From NCBI GenBank assembly GCA_002633005.1, contig NMRA01000294.1, forward strand, positions 17,868 through 78,977: a DNA stretch of 61,110 nt. The letters run 5' to 3'. The stretch comes from Phoronis australis (taxonomy: Eukaryota > Phoronida > Phoronidae). Position numbers and translations under genes: made by a program. Under the pieces are notes generated by a model. The model had not been told where the DNA came from, made no database searches, and saw only the letters and a program-made list of their open reading frames with translations. Positions 10,161-20,694 of the stretch are shown one piece after another. The first letter of the stretch is position 1; each line of letters opens with the position of its first letter.

Positions 10161-12464
10161 CTAAGAAGTTTTTATGTTCAATCCATGAGGTTCTATTGTA
10201 TTCAGTTTATTGTCTATCCAATATTGTTCTCTTTTAAGTCTGTGAGGGGTACTGGGGTGTTGGAGTTTTTCTATTATTTGTACAGAAAGATCTTGAATAT
10301 TATGGTTTTTGGAATTGAAATGATTACCTATAGTAACAGAAATGTTTTTATGTATTATGTTCAATCTATGATTACGAAACCGAGTTTGTAGATTATGTTG
10401 AGTTTGTCCTACGTATTGGATAGAACATTTTTTACAAGTTATAAGGTAAATAATATTGTTGGTGGTGCAATCAGAATAATGTTTTATTTCAAAGTTTTCA
10501 TTGGTTTGGGAAGACTGGAAAAAAGTGCTATCGTTGATGAAGTTACACATTTTACACCTAGTTTTGTTACATTGTGTGTTGCCAATAGGTTTGTCAGTTT
10601 GGTGTATATTGTCGATATTAGCTTTAACTAAATAATTTTTTAGATTTTTACATTTTCTCCAAGAAATTATAGGGGGATGAGGAAATAGGTTTTTCATTTG
10701 AGGGGAAATATGCAGTGTAGAAAGATGTTTTTTGAAGACGTGGCTAATTCCGTTTAAACATGGATTGAACATAGTTATGAAAGGTATTCCATTAGTAGTA
10801 TTGCCTTTAGTTTTAGTTCTTAAAGATTCATTTCGAGTAATTGAGAGGACTTTGTCAAACTGTTTGTGTATAAGATGTAAAGGGAAATGACGTTGAATTA
10901 GATAGTACTTGAGTTCTTTTAAACGGTTATTAAAGGAAGTTTCTTCTGAACAAATGTGTCGAATTCTTAGGGCAAGGCTATATGGAAGGCTTTTCTTGCA
11001 ATGAAAGGGATGACACGAGTGATATGACAGATACTGGTGTTTGTCAGTTTCTTTACAGAATAAGTCAGTTTCTAGTTTATCATTATTAAGAGTTATAGTT
11101 ACATCTAAAAATGAGACTTTATTTTGAGAAATGTCATGAGTGAACTTTATAGTAGTGTGAAATTTGTTAATATTTTCTAAAAATACATCTAATTTTTGTG
11201 GACCATGGGTCCATATCATAAAAATGTCATTAATGTATCTTAGCCAGAGAAGGGGTTTTTCAGAGAGGTTAGCAAACGTAGGAGCAACCCTAGTTCCCAT
11301 GGCTGTGCCTAATATTTGGAGATAGTGATTATTATTAAAGGTAAAATGATTCATGGTAAGTACATGTTCAAGAAGAGAGCGAATAAAAGATGTAGACACA
11401 TTAGGATTATTACGTTGACTAAGAAACTTGGTACAGGCTTCTATGCCTTCATGTTGAGGAATATTAGTGTATAAGCTTTTAACATCAAGAGTTACGAGAA
11501 GGGCATTTTTAGGTAAATCACTGATGTTTTTAATTATGTTAAGAAAATGATTCGTATCTTTAACATATGAAGGTAGGGTGGGGACAAATTGCTGAAGATG
11601 GTAGTCGGCAAACTGAGAATTTTTTTCCGTAGGGCAGTTGTTGCTGGCTATAATTGGGCGCCCAGGATTACCTTCTTTGTGGATTTTTGGAAGGAGATAA
11701 AAGCGACTAGGTTGAGCATCATTAGGAATGAGGTAGTTTTTGGTGTCTTTGTCAATGTGACCTAAATGGAAAGCATTCAAAATAGTTTTAGTTATAAGGC
11801 TGATATGTTTTGTGTTGGGGTTATTATCTAAAAGTTTGTAGTATGCTGTGTCATTAAGTTGTCGGAGAGCCTCGTCAATATATTTCTGCTTGTCCATTAT
11901 AACAACTGCTGATCCTTTATCAGCTGGTTTAATTATGATTTCTTTGTTTTTAGCGAGATTTGTGAGGGCATCTTTTTCGGACTTAGTAATATTATATTTG
12001 TAGTTTTGCTTTTTGTAATTCATAACGTCATTAGTAATCGCTTCAATGTAACTTTCGCGGGCATGGTTTTGACTTTTAGGTGGATTCCAATTGCTTTTTT
12101 TCTTGAAAGGATTAATTTCTGAAGGGGATTTCTGGTTTTCATCTTTGGAAGAATTTGCAAAATATGCTGCCAATCTAAGACGTCTAGCGAAAGTGTAAAT
12201 ATCAATTAGTAATTCATCTTTGTCAATAGTGGTTTTGGTGGGACAGAAGTTTAGTCCTTTAGAAAGTAGGCTAACCTCACTATCAGTTAAGTTATGGATA
12301 TATAAATTAACTACGTTGTTTGTTTCACAGGTTATAGTTTTCCTAGAGATTTGTCTACGGAACCTTCTGTTACGTTTGACTTTTTTATGGTGTTGTTGGT
12401 ATTGTCTGCAGGACCGTAGATGACGGTGGTAGGAATAGGTCGAGACGAAGTCGTTGTAGATGTC
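10161..12464 (-). pseudogene. Penelope-like reverse transcriptase with GIY-YIG endonuclease (ORF2)
   Basis: The open frame begins after a TAA at 12465-12467 and has about 767 codons; a TTG at 12173 is only an arbitrary internal start. A basic N-terminal segment leads to VSLLSKGLNFCPT, a mark of this group. Next are IIIKPADKGSAVVIMDK, GNPGRPIIASNN, LDVKSLYTNIP (first catalytic Asp), GTAMGTRVAPTFANL and the active-site box. The C-terminal part has a Cys cluster (CNKTRCKMC), then the GIY-YIG domain with IIYLITCKKC, QYVGQT, R and H residues. Two lesions are visible against the plus-strand copy: YIND where that copy has YIDD, and a 39-nt in-frame deletion just upstream. The enzyme would use GIY-YIG nicking to prime reverse transcription. 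Confidence 0.92.
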
Positions 12465-12528
12465 TTAGAGTATTGTTCTTTCCTTTGTTCTTGTGGCGCC
12501 GTACTTTTTTCGAATTAGTGTGCCCGTT

Positions 12529-13005
12529 CTAGGGTGCGTTGAATTCTGCAATGTTGTCTTCACTATGGGATTCCTGAAGAGGCTCGAATCTGTTGGTGGT
12601 AAGGATTGCTTCCTCTGATGTAAATGACGTATATTTTGTTGTAGATTTGTTTTTGCCGTTTGAATTTCCAGTTACTTTAATCCAGTTGTCTTTTTTGAGG
12701 TTAACTTTATCTTGAACACCTGCTGTGATAGGTTTTTCTTTTGGAGGAGTTGTTGAGCAGGTATCTTCTAATGTTTGAATGAGATAGTTATCTGGAGTGT
12801 GTTTGCTGTCCAACAGGTTGAAATGGTGGTTGCGGTGTAGAAGTAATATTGGTTTGCTGTTGATATTCTCTGAGGTGTATTTAATCCAACTTATGTTGTT
12901 TCCAATAGTGGTGTTGACGTAGATGTCTTTATGAAAAAGAGTACAAGTTGCGAATATTTCAGCTTGAGTGGCCCACGATTTGATGTTGCCGTTTGTTTTC
13001 GCCAT
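12529..13005 (-). pseudogene. OTU-like cysteine protease fragment, probable PLE ORF1
   Basis: The ORF lies just upstream of the PLE ORF2 on the same strand; about 62 bases separate its TAG from the ORF2 open frame. Residues about 11-65 fit the C-terminal half of an OTU domain: WATQAEIFATCTLF, then DIYVNT, then SWIKYT, then ILLLHRNHHFNLL, whose His would be the catalytic one. The N-terminal half with the catalytic Cys is absent, because the sequence joins the inverted PLE copy at 13019. The C-terminus is polar and ends with a TTNRFEPLQE motif of the kind seen in retroelement first ORFs. OTU proteases act on ubiquitin chains. The link to the PLE is by position only. Confidence 0.65.
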
Positions 13006-13018
13006 GTTTCGTAGATGT

Positions 13019-14370
13019 AGCTTTTACACTAATATTCCTCAACATGAAGGCATAGAAGCCTGTACCAAGTTTCTTAGTCAACGTAATAATCCTAATGTAC
13101 CTACATCTTTTATTCGCTCTCTTCTTGAACATGTACTTACCATGAATCATTTTACCTTTAATAATAATCACTATCTCAAATATTAGGCACAGCCATGGGA
13201 ACTAGGGTTGCTCCTACTTTTGCTAACCTCTTCATGGGAAATCTTGAAAACAGCTTCATCAAATCCTGCTCTGAAAAACCCCTTCTCTGGCTAAGATACA
13301 TTGATGACATTTTTATGATATGGACCCATGGTCCACAAAAATTAGATGTATTTTTAGAAAATATTAACAAATTTCACCCTACTATAAAGTTCACTCATGA
13401 CATTTCTCAAAATAAAGTCTCATTTTTAGATGTAACTGTCACTCTTAATAATGATAAACTAGAAACTGACTTATTCTGTAAAGAAACTGACAAACACCAG
13501 TATCTGTCATATCACTCGTGTCATCCCTTTCATTGCAAGAAAAGCCTTCCATATAGCCTTGCCCTAAGAATTCGACGCATTTGTTCAGAAGAAACTTCCT
13601 TTAATAACCGTTTAAAAGAACTCAAGTACTATCTAATTCAACGTCATTTCCCCTTACATCTTATACACAAACAGTTTGACAAAGTCCGCTCAATTACTCG
13701 AAATGAATCTTTAAGAACTAAAACTAAAGGCAATACTACTAATAGAATACCTTTCATAACTATGTTCAATCCATGTTTAAACGGAATTAGCCACGTCTTT
13801 AAAAAACATCTTTCTACACTGCATATTTCCCCTCAAATGAAAAACCTATTTCCTCATCCCCCTATAATTTCTTGGAGAAAATGTAAAAATCTAAAAAATT
13901 ATTTAGTTAAAGCTAATATCGACAATATACACCAAACTGACAAACCTATTGGCAACACACAATGTAACAAAACTAGGTGTAAAATGTGTAACTTCATCAA
14001 CGATAGCACTTTTTTCCAGTCTTCCCAAACCAATGAAAACTTTGAAATAAAACATTATTCTGATTGCACCACCAACAATATTATTTACCTTATAACTTGT
14101 AAAAAATGTTCTATCCAATACGTAGGACAAACTCAACATAATCTACAAACTCGGTTTCGTAATCATAGATTTAACATAATACATAAAAACATTTCTGATA
14201 CTATAGGTAATCATTTCAATTCCAAAAACCATAATATTCAAGATCTTTCTGTACAAATAATAGAAAAACTCCAACACCCAAGTACCCCTCACAGACTTAA
14301 AAGAGAACAATATTGGATAGACAAACTGAATACAATAGAACCTCATGGATTGAACATAAAAACGTCTTAA
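13019..14370 (+). pseudogene. Truncated second PLE copy: reverse transcriptase and GIY-YIG
   Basis: The copy starts inside motif A (SFYTNIPQHEG, where the partner has SLYTNIPQHEG) and runs to the same stop as the partner. A single-base deletion near 13180 ('tctcaaatatt' against 'tctccaaatatt') splits it into two frames. The second frame starts at MGTRVAPTFANL, keeps the 13 residues deleted in the partner, and has an intact YIDDIFMIW active-site box. The Cys cluster and GIY-YIG domain (IIYLITCKKC, QYVGQTQHNLQTR) are complete. It is 5'-truncated and frameshifted, so not functional. Confidence 0.9.
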
Positions 14371-14474
14371 AATATGTCATTGAATTTTTTACGCAAAAAT
14401 GTATCATTTTCATTACACCATATCTTATATGTCAATTGTCATTTTGTGTTTGATTTTACTTTATTTCTGTTTTT

Positions 14475-14506
14475 GTTGATAAAGGAAGTTGTTACATCCG
14501 AAAACT
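14475..14506 (+). other. Hammerhead-like hairpin in the PLE 3' tail
   Basis: The tail has TTGATAAA, then a short GGA...TCC stem, then GAAAAC. This resembles the CUGAUGA - stem II - GAAA core of hammerhead ribozymes known from PLE terminal repeats, but it is imperfect (CUGAUGA is not exact). The mirrored tail at about 10025-10056 has one stem base changed. Confidence 0.3.
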
Positions 14507-14554
14507 TCAAATTTCAGTTGATCCATTCTTGTTGTTTTATTTACCGATTTATAT

Positions 14555-16559
14555 CCTTTATATCAAAAATGCATGAAGAGCTTTGATAATTCACTTTTAG
14601 CTGTTACATAATTCCTCGTAGTGTTGACCCATTCTGTCGGGTATTTTTCTGTGAGAAGTTTGTGCCACTACTAAACCTAACTGTGTGAGGTGAAATTCAT
14701 CTTACAATTTGTAGCCTACAATGTTGCAATCTTTTGGGAAGCATGTGCCTTATGACTAAATTAGTACACCTCATTTTTTAACACAAAAACATATCTGCAA
14801 AAATGTGTTGATGAATCTACACTGTACAATGTTTTGCACCAGATGATACTTTCTTAACCACTCACAAAAAGTTTTGAATAATAATTCATTGCAAGTGTCT
14901 GTGAACACGTACCACCATACTGCATGCGAAAAGATTCGAGGCTCTAGGCTCGACTGTGGCTCAAGTATTATCGTCAGCTTAACACCACGCTACGAAGTTG
15001 AAGTCAGTGCAGTCACCATGTCTGCAACACGCTATAGACCTAATTCACGCCGACAGGAGGAGCGTTCCAAAACGAGGCCTGCTACGATAGTTCTGTTGGC
15101 TTATCGGCATACTGGATGTATTTCGCGTTGCTTGAATCCCTAAGGAAGTTGAGATTCGAAGCGCACGTTTGGTCCTGGCCATACGCCGCGCCGAAAGAAA
15201 ATATGGCTGTGTAAAATTTATAAATGTTTTCGAAAAGTTAGAACATATTTTGTCGCATTTCAGTTGCCGAGCATCATAGCAACGACCGGAGAATCTTCGG
15301 CTAGCCATGCTGTGTTCATGACTACAGGTTGAAACATAATGCACTTTTCTTCCCAAGAAAGGACAGGGCCCTCAATTCCTCAATTTTGGGACCGGATATT
15401 GGCCCTAGGCCTCTCAAAAATATTGAAAAGTCCCCCGAAATTCCCTCCACGAGGCCTAAAAACCTCCCCTAGTGATTGAAAACTTCTCCCCGAAGTTCAA
15501 ATCACCAGTAACCACACAGGTGACAAATTTAAAAGAGGACAAAATGTTACTTGAGACAGAGCCTGTGAGAGCATGCAACAGGACGGGGGTGCTGATCGGA
15601 GGTAATTTTTGCACCGAGACCCCGGAAGAAACGTGATAACTTTTCTTACTCTGTCCAGTTAACTGAAATTGAGCTCTAAAACGAGGTTATACTTTGGACG
15701 AATGAATTAGGTGTTTTAATTTTAAAATTCACTGGTCCGGATAGTTGAAACTGATCATATGAAATAGACATCAGAATTATTAAAACCAAGATAGCAGAAT
15801 TGATCGGTCAAATAATTACTTGTAAAAGTGAGCAAGGGAGTGAATGAGAACCTGCATATAATGTGAAAGCGATTGCTCGGGCTGTGCTCATTTTTAATTT
15901 TTTTAATTTAAAAACGGTCAAATAAATTTTATTTAAAAACCTGTTTTTTATTTTAACAAAAATATATTTAATAACATCAGTTATTCTTTAAGATGAATGA
16001 CAAATCAACTGTTAGTTCCGGTAGTCTACCTCACCAGGACCTAGGCTATGCTTGATGTTAATATTCTTGATCAACAAATTAAACCAGATGTGACTAATTG
16101 CACATGAAAGCAAAATGCTATAAGCCACCACTGTCGAATATATCTTCAACTCGTCAACAATACAAGCAGATGAATTGTAGAAAGCATTTTTATCAACAAT
16201 TTACAAGAAGAAACGTAACCCTGTATTCAGCATAATACCTAATCTCTAACATCACGATCGCCGTAGTTTGGTCATATCTACTTTTCATGTTTCGAACCTA
16301 GTTTTCCGAAAAAAAATATACCCTTTCGTCAGACAATTATTTGATACATTGACTTGTACTCTAATGTATTTTTCTACGTCTCTGAGATTAATTATCGAGA
16401 CATTTTTAAGATTTAATATCCAGGTTGGACTCGAAAGACCGGCCATTTAACTCACACAAGGTCAACTTCAGCTTGGATTATCGCAGTGAGCCTCGCTTTG
16501 GATTTTAATGTTCGCTGCATGAATTAGTTCTATATAGTTTCTGTTTCTGTTTCTATTGT
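14555..16559. other. Gene-poor stretch
   Basis: No gene is recognised. A minus-strand ORF at 15045-15356 contains MARTKRALRIST followed by a YRSRPRFGT block. It has weak likeness to a decayed Tc1-type transposase and superficial likeness to histone H3; neither is convincing. Bases 15340-15520 hold purine- and pyrimidine-biased sequence without repeats seen elsewhere. Confidence 0.4.
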
Positions 16560-16579
16560 GACGTCAGAGAGTAGGCACC

Positions 16580-16910
16580 GGGATAGTCTCTGGCCTTCCA
16601 CTCTATGCTGTTGATGTTCTCCACTGGACATACCTCTTCGACAAGCTCCGTAGCTTCGATAACCCCTCATTGAACAGTTTTCTGCCTCTGTGCAGTGTGC
16701 TCATCACTATGCTCTCTCAAGTCCAGGTACAGAGGATGAGAGTTGGTTGTAGCTGCCTTTAGAAATGCTTGGGCTGCTAGTGTCTTCTGTTTAGTACGGA
16801 TGCTATTGATACCTAACCAGTATTGTAGACTGTCTACAGGAGTGAGTCTAGCTGCACTGGTTACTATCCTCATAGCCTGGTTTTGAATCCCACAAACCAC
16901 AGAAGTCGTT
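16580..16910 (-). pseudogene. Non-LTR retrotransposon pol fragment (post-RT region)
   Basis: The minus strand encodes IQNQAMRIVTSAARLTPVDSL, then LGINSIRTKQKTLAAQAFLKA. Together these match the segment downstream of the reverse transcriptase in jockey and CR1-type elements, where the usual form is IQNQALRIITGA..TPV..L. A stop separates it from a further coding-like tail toward 16580. The fragment has no visible ends, and nothing upstream on this strand extends it. It is a relic. Confidence 0.7.
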
Positions 16911-16925
16911 GCTTATAGGTTAGGC

Positions 16926-17670
16926 CTGTGACACACATACCAATAGAAGAGGCCTCGCGATTCGCCAATTATCAGGCTATTTCGAGAATGAAACAAAGCA
17001 AGTTTTCCGAGTTTGTAGCTCAACTTTTTGGCTAAAATAATGATTTTACAATATATTTTTTAATTTTTAACTTTAAAATCTTCTTCCTTGTTCGTTTCAA
17101 CTACAAATCGGCGTATTTATTGAGGAACAAGCGAAATAATAATCTCTTTTGAATTTGCGTATTTTTGCCTGGTCGTGCGTACTTGCGCACTGGGGGCTTG
17201 ATTTATGTACGAATCAGCATTTTTTGCATATGGTAAACAGGTCTGTGACTTTGCCACCACACCAGCTTTTAAAGCAGCTGCTAAACCGGTCCCACTTTTC
17301 CGCCCCAGCGAGATTTTGGCAACTCATCAACCATAATATAATTGTAATTAGGTTGAAATATAATTACTTTATTTTTTACATTATGCTTGAATTATACATG
17401 GTGATGTACATGTTAAGTTTTGTTCTCTCGAGATATTTTTGTTTTTCAGTGTCTGGTTAGCCAACAACCGTGAGTCCAGCAGACTCCACGGCAGCTGATG
17501 GTTCACCAAGAAGAAACGGCTGTAATATTTTATGTACTATCAATACTAAGGCAAAAGAGAGCGGTTTCAATATATAGTTATATATACGTTTAATGATCTG
17601 AACTGGTAGCAAATTGCTAGCATGCACTATAAACATGTTGGTGGCCATGATTAATAACAGCTGACAGTAT
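16926..17670. other. Gene-free stretch
   Basis: AT-rich sequence with only short ORFs of no recognisable content. Nothing further is seen. Confidence 0.45.
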
Positions 17671-18748
17671 AAACAACAAGAGCAACGCAGAGCGTTGAAA
17701 TGCGCCCACAATTGCACCGCATACGGTATCCTTCTAGGGTTGTTTATTGGTACCATAAAGTGGCCAGTAGATGGCATATATGTAGTATGTTGTACTTTGC
17801 AAAATGGAAAGGCATAGTCCTTGTCTCCTCAATAGGCTAGGGGCAAAATGTGAGTAATCTTCATAATACAAGCACATCCTATACACCAGTTGCTTAAAGC
17901 ACCATAGAAAAATAGAATTAAAAACAAATTTACCAACATACGAGATTAGCACAGCATTAGAATGCTAGAAACAAATTTCTACTTGGAACTTTTCCTTCAT
18001 AGTCACGAAGTAACACAAAGTACACACCTGAAGAAAATACAGAGGTCAATTGCCACTAGAGGCAAATACTAAAATTGCCACTAGAGGAATACCGGTAGTC
18101 AGAATCATCCTAAAGTCGTCATCGTCCGTTGTCAACATCACATAAATACACTTGCTAAATTTAGTAAAGATCCTGCAAACGTTTGGGAGATACAGCCATG
18201 GGCGCAAAAAAACAAAACTACCACTAGGAGGCGGGACAGTATTCCAAATCATCTGAAAATCATTGTCAGCTGTCTTCCTTATAGTAAGCACATACACGCC
18301 AATTTTCACAATCATCCTTTGAGCGGTTTGGTTGATAGAGGGGTGGACGCAAAAATACAGACTCGAAAACAGTAAAAATAGCCACTAGGTGGCGCAAACT
18401 ATGTCGAATCCATCTGAAAACAGGAGGATAGCGTCATCTCACTACTAGGTGCCGACATACCAAATTTCATGAAAATCCGTTCAGGACTTTTGAAGATACA
18501 AAGGTAAGCGTAAAAAACTAAAATTGCCACTAGGGGGCACACCAGTAGTCGGATCCGTCCGAATGTTCGCACATGCCGTCCCATTCATGAATGGAACATA
18601 TGTGCCAAATTTCATGAACGTATGTCAAAGGGTTTTGGAGATAGAGCAGCGGACGCCGGACGACGGACGGACGCCGCCCGGACCGACAGACGGACGGACA
18701 GAGATGACGGCATAATGCGTCCACATATAAATATGTGGGCGCATAAAA
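17671..18748 (-). mobile_element. Helentron-like non-autonomous element with CTCF-like monomers, copy 1
   Basis: Plus-strand left end: AACAAGAG, hairpin CAACGC-AGA-GCGTTG, then ATGCGCCCAC. Right end: hairpin CCACATA-TAAA-TATGTGG overlapping GTGGGCGCAT, then AAAA. ATGCGCCCAC and GTGGGCGCAT are perfect inverse complements. Read on the minus strand, the repeat is near-terminal at the 5' end and subterminal at the 3' end, followed by a hairpin. This is the layout described for Helentron-associated elements. Inside are about one round of the three monomer types, plus a GGACGGACGG-rich segment (18650-18710). CTCF-like cores at 18382-18395 (CCACTAGGTGGCGC) and 18527-18540 (CCACTAGGGGGCAC) are exact consensus matches. 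No coding capacity. Confidence 0.75.
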
Positions 18749-19830
18749 AGTGAAACACTGAGCTCGTCATGTTACAACGGTGGTGTGACGTTAATGATTG
18801 TAGAATGTTGGTATAAGTGCTGGGTCAAGATTCAGTTCCCACAAGAATGTTACACGACTGTGAGCAGCGCTACCTGTAAGTAAAACGTCACTGCATCCAG
18901 CGCCATCTGTTTGTGGTAAAGGTTTTGGATGAGCGGGGACCTTTTGCGTGGTCACTCATATTGAGGCCAGTATATATATGCTTTACGTACATTGCAGGCC
19001 ACTGTCACTGCTTCTACAAAACACTAAAACCATTAACAAAAGCTGTAACAGCAAACCCTTTGTAATGAGAATCATCTCCCTGAATATTCCAGTGACATGC
19101 CAATGGGTTTTATTTCTTGTTATTTGGTTCTAAGACCCAAACAAGAAAGTGGTATTTGCATGATTCACTTCAAAATGACATTGCTCTGAAAGCAAGACAT
19201 TCAATGAAATGGTTTTGGCCGGGAGCCGTTATTGTCAAAACAAGCCTAAATGCTGTTCGTACTTTTATTCTCCATTATGTTGTTTTTGTCAAAGACGATA
19301 ATTCTCCACCACCAAATGGAATTTTGAAACTGGAACCCTAACAATGCATTTGTGGATTCTCTGTTAAAGAAGTTGTAGCTGGAATCTGAAAGCAAGTTTG
19401 TGATTTAAAGTTCCAGGTTCTTGTTTATGAAGGATGAGACTCAATCTCTTATAAGACAATTTCAGCACACAAAGTTGCTGGAAAGTGGGAATAGGTCACA
19501 AGACACAAACTTAAACGCTGACTGTAATTCACGGTCAAATGCTAAATCATGCAGCTACAAATTCATCTGGGGCAAATTTTGGCATTTCGAGCCATGAATT
19601 TTTGTCCAAAATGGTCACAATCGAGTCACTGTGTCATGCAGTGAATAGCTACTGAAATTCAGGAAGGTGCTGCTGCCGTAATCTAATTAGCCACTTGCTT
19701 TTTATTGGATGTCCCACGTGAGACTGCAGAGGGAACGATGAAAAGCACATGCTTTGTTTTTCCATCGTGTGAACATTATTCTGTTGCCTGTGCTCTACAA
19801 CTTTACATTATGCTATGGTGAGGCCGGGCA
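18749..19830. other. Gene-free stretch
   Basis: No coding or repeat signature was recognised. ORFs at 18948-19341 have no family motifs. Confidence 0.45.
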
Positions 19831-19835
19831 TGGTG

Positions 19836-20070
19836 TTTGTAATGGTGAGGCATGGTGTTTGTGATGGTGAGACATGGAGTTGTGGTGGATGCAACAAAAC
19901 TGCCCTTGTTGTCTTTCCAAAGCAGAAGACCCTCACAAAGAAATGGCACAAATTTGTGAGTGATACCAAAATATGGGACGTCAAAGACTCAATTGCCAGG
20001 CTTGTGAATCCCTTGACATGTTACAATCACTTTGTCAAGTGTTGCTTTGATGAGAGAATTGCAGTAATTA
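19836..20070 (+). pseudogene. THAP-like zinc finger remnant
   Basis: The plus frame reads VVFPKQKTLTKKWHKFV, then a W about 12 residues later, then CYNHFVKCCFD. This fits the second half of a THAP domain (FPKDxxLxxxW ... CxxHF). The first Cys pair is only loosely represented by CGGC just upstream. THAP domains bind DNA, and in animals they occur both in host factors and in P and Kolobok transposases. The upstream GTGATGGTGAG run is a short imperfect repeat. Whether this is a host exon or a transposon relic cannot be told. Confidence 0.4.
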
Positions 20071-20445
20071 CTGAGATCACTCGACTCGGGAATCAAACCA
20101 CTATTTATTTATATATTATTTTTTGTTAATGTAATATTTACAATGAGGGTAGCCCCATCAGTTCACACTGCTTTCTTTCCATGGAGGCCCCTGATAAACC
20201 CGGTAAGTGTCTAAACCATTTCACTGTTTAGTGCAATGGGCTCAACCATGACGCCTGCTGCACCACTAGAAGGTTCGATTATTTTAATCAAAAAGTACAA
20301 ATATCATTATTTTTCAGTTATGGTCTATTTTATTCAACATTGGGAATTGTAAACAGACATCAGGCAAAACAGTATACAGGGGTCTTATCACTACGCTAAC
20401 ATATTGAAAGTATGCAAATGGTGTTATTAAATACCTTATACCTAC
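20071..20445. other. Gene-free stretch
   Basis: Nothing recognised; presumed intron downstream of the candidate exon at 20446-20677 on the minus strand. Confidence 0.4.
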
Positions 20446-20677
20446 CTTAAGCAGAGAGTTCTCCAAGGAATTTTGGCCACATTGAATACAGGCGCTGGGT
20501 TGTCTTCACGGTCATAATCATGTTCTTCGACAAATTTGATGATTGGATCTGAAATTTTGTCCATTATAGCATGTATCATATTCCACACACATGCAATGTG
20601 TACGTTTCGCAAAAACATGAAATTTTTCTGTACGCCTCCATGTGACACTGCGTCTCTCAATTTAAGTATGTGACTGT
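20446..20677 (-). CDS. Candidate internal exon of an unknown host gene
   Basis: The minus strand has an acceptor (TTGTCTTTAG) just before 20677 and a strong donor (AAG then GTAGGT) just after 20446. The frame between them is open for 232 bases. The encoded segment is hydrophilic with no repeat character, for example LKLRDAVSHGGVQKNF, NMIHAIMDKISDPIIKF and EEHDYDREDNPAP. I do not recognise the family. An inverted-repeat transposon begins only 17 bases upstream of the acceptor (from 20695), so the branch site would lie inside it. Splice signals at both ends and non-repetitive coding content support an exon; chance ORFs of this size do occur. Confidence 0.4.
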
Positions 20678-20694
20678 CTAAAGACAATATACAG

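Larger units (their letters stand above)
9977..14554. mobile_element. Penelope-like element locus: two copies head to head
   Basis: A minus-strand copy (3' end near 9977, 5' end near 13005) faces a 5'-truncated plus-strand copy (13019 to 14554). The arms 9977-11477 and 13019-14554 are inverted repeats of nearly identical sequence, including the 3' untranslated tail of about 180 bp. Both arms end in the same 'taccgatttatat' block before the flanks diverge. The plus copy begins inside the reverse-transcriptase coding sequence. Each copy has different inactivating damage. Confidence 0.88.

Noticed and set aside
15045-15356. Minus-strand ORF containing MARTKRALRIST, like the start of histone H3
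   Set aside because: Only ARTK, one Arg and ST align. The rest of the H3 tail and fold is absent, and a stop follows soon after. Chance or a decayed transposase is more likely.
17149-17777. ORFs of just over 100 codons on both strands before the first array
   Set aside because: No family motif, biased composition, and the minus ORF overlaps the array's left end.
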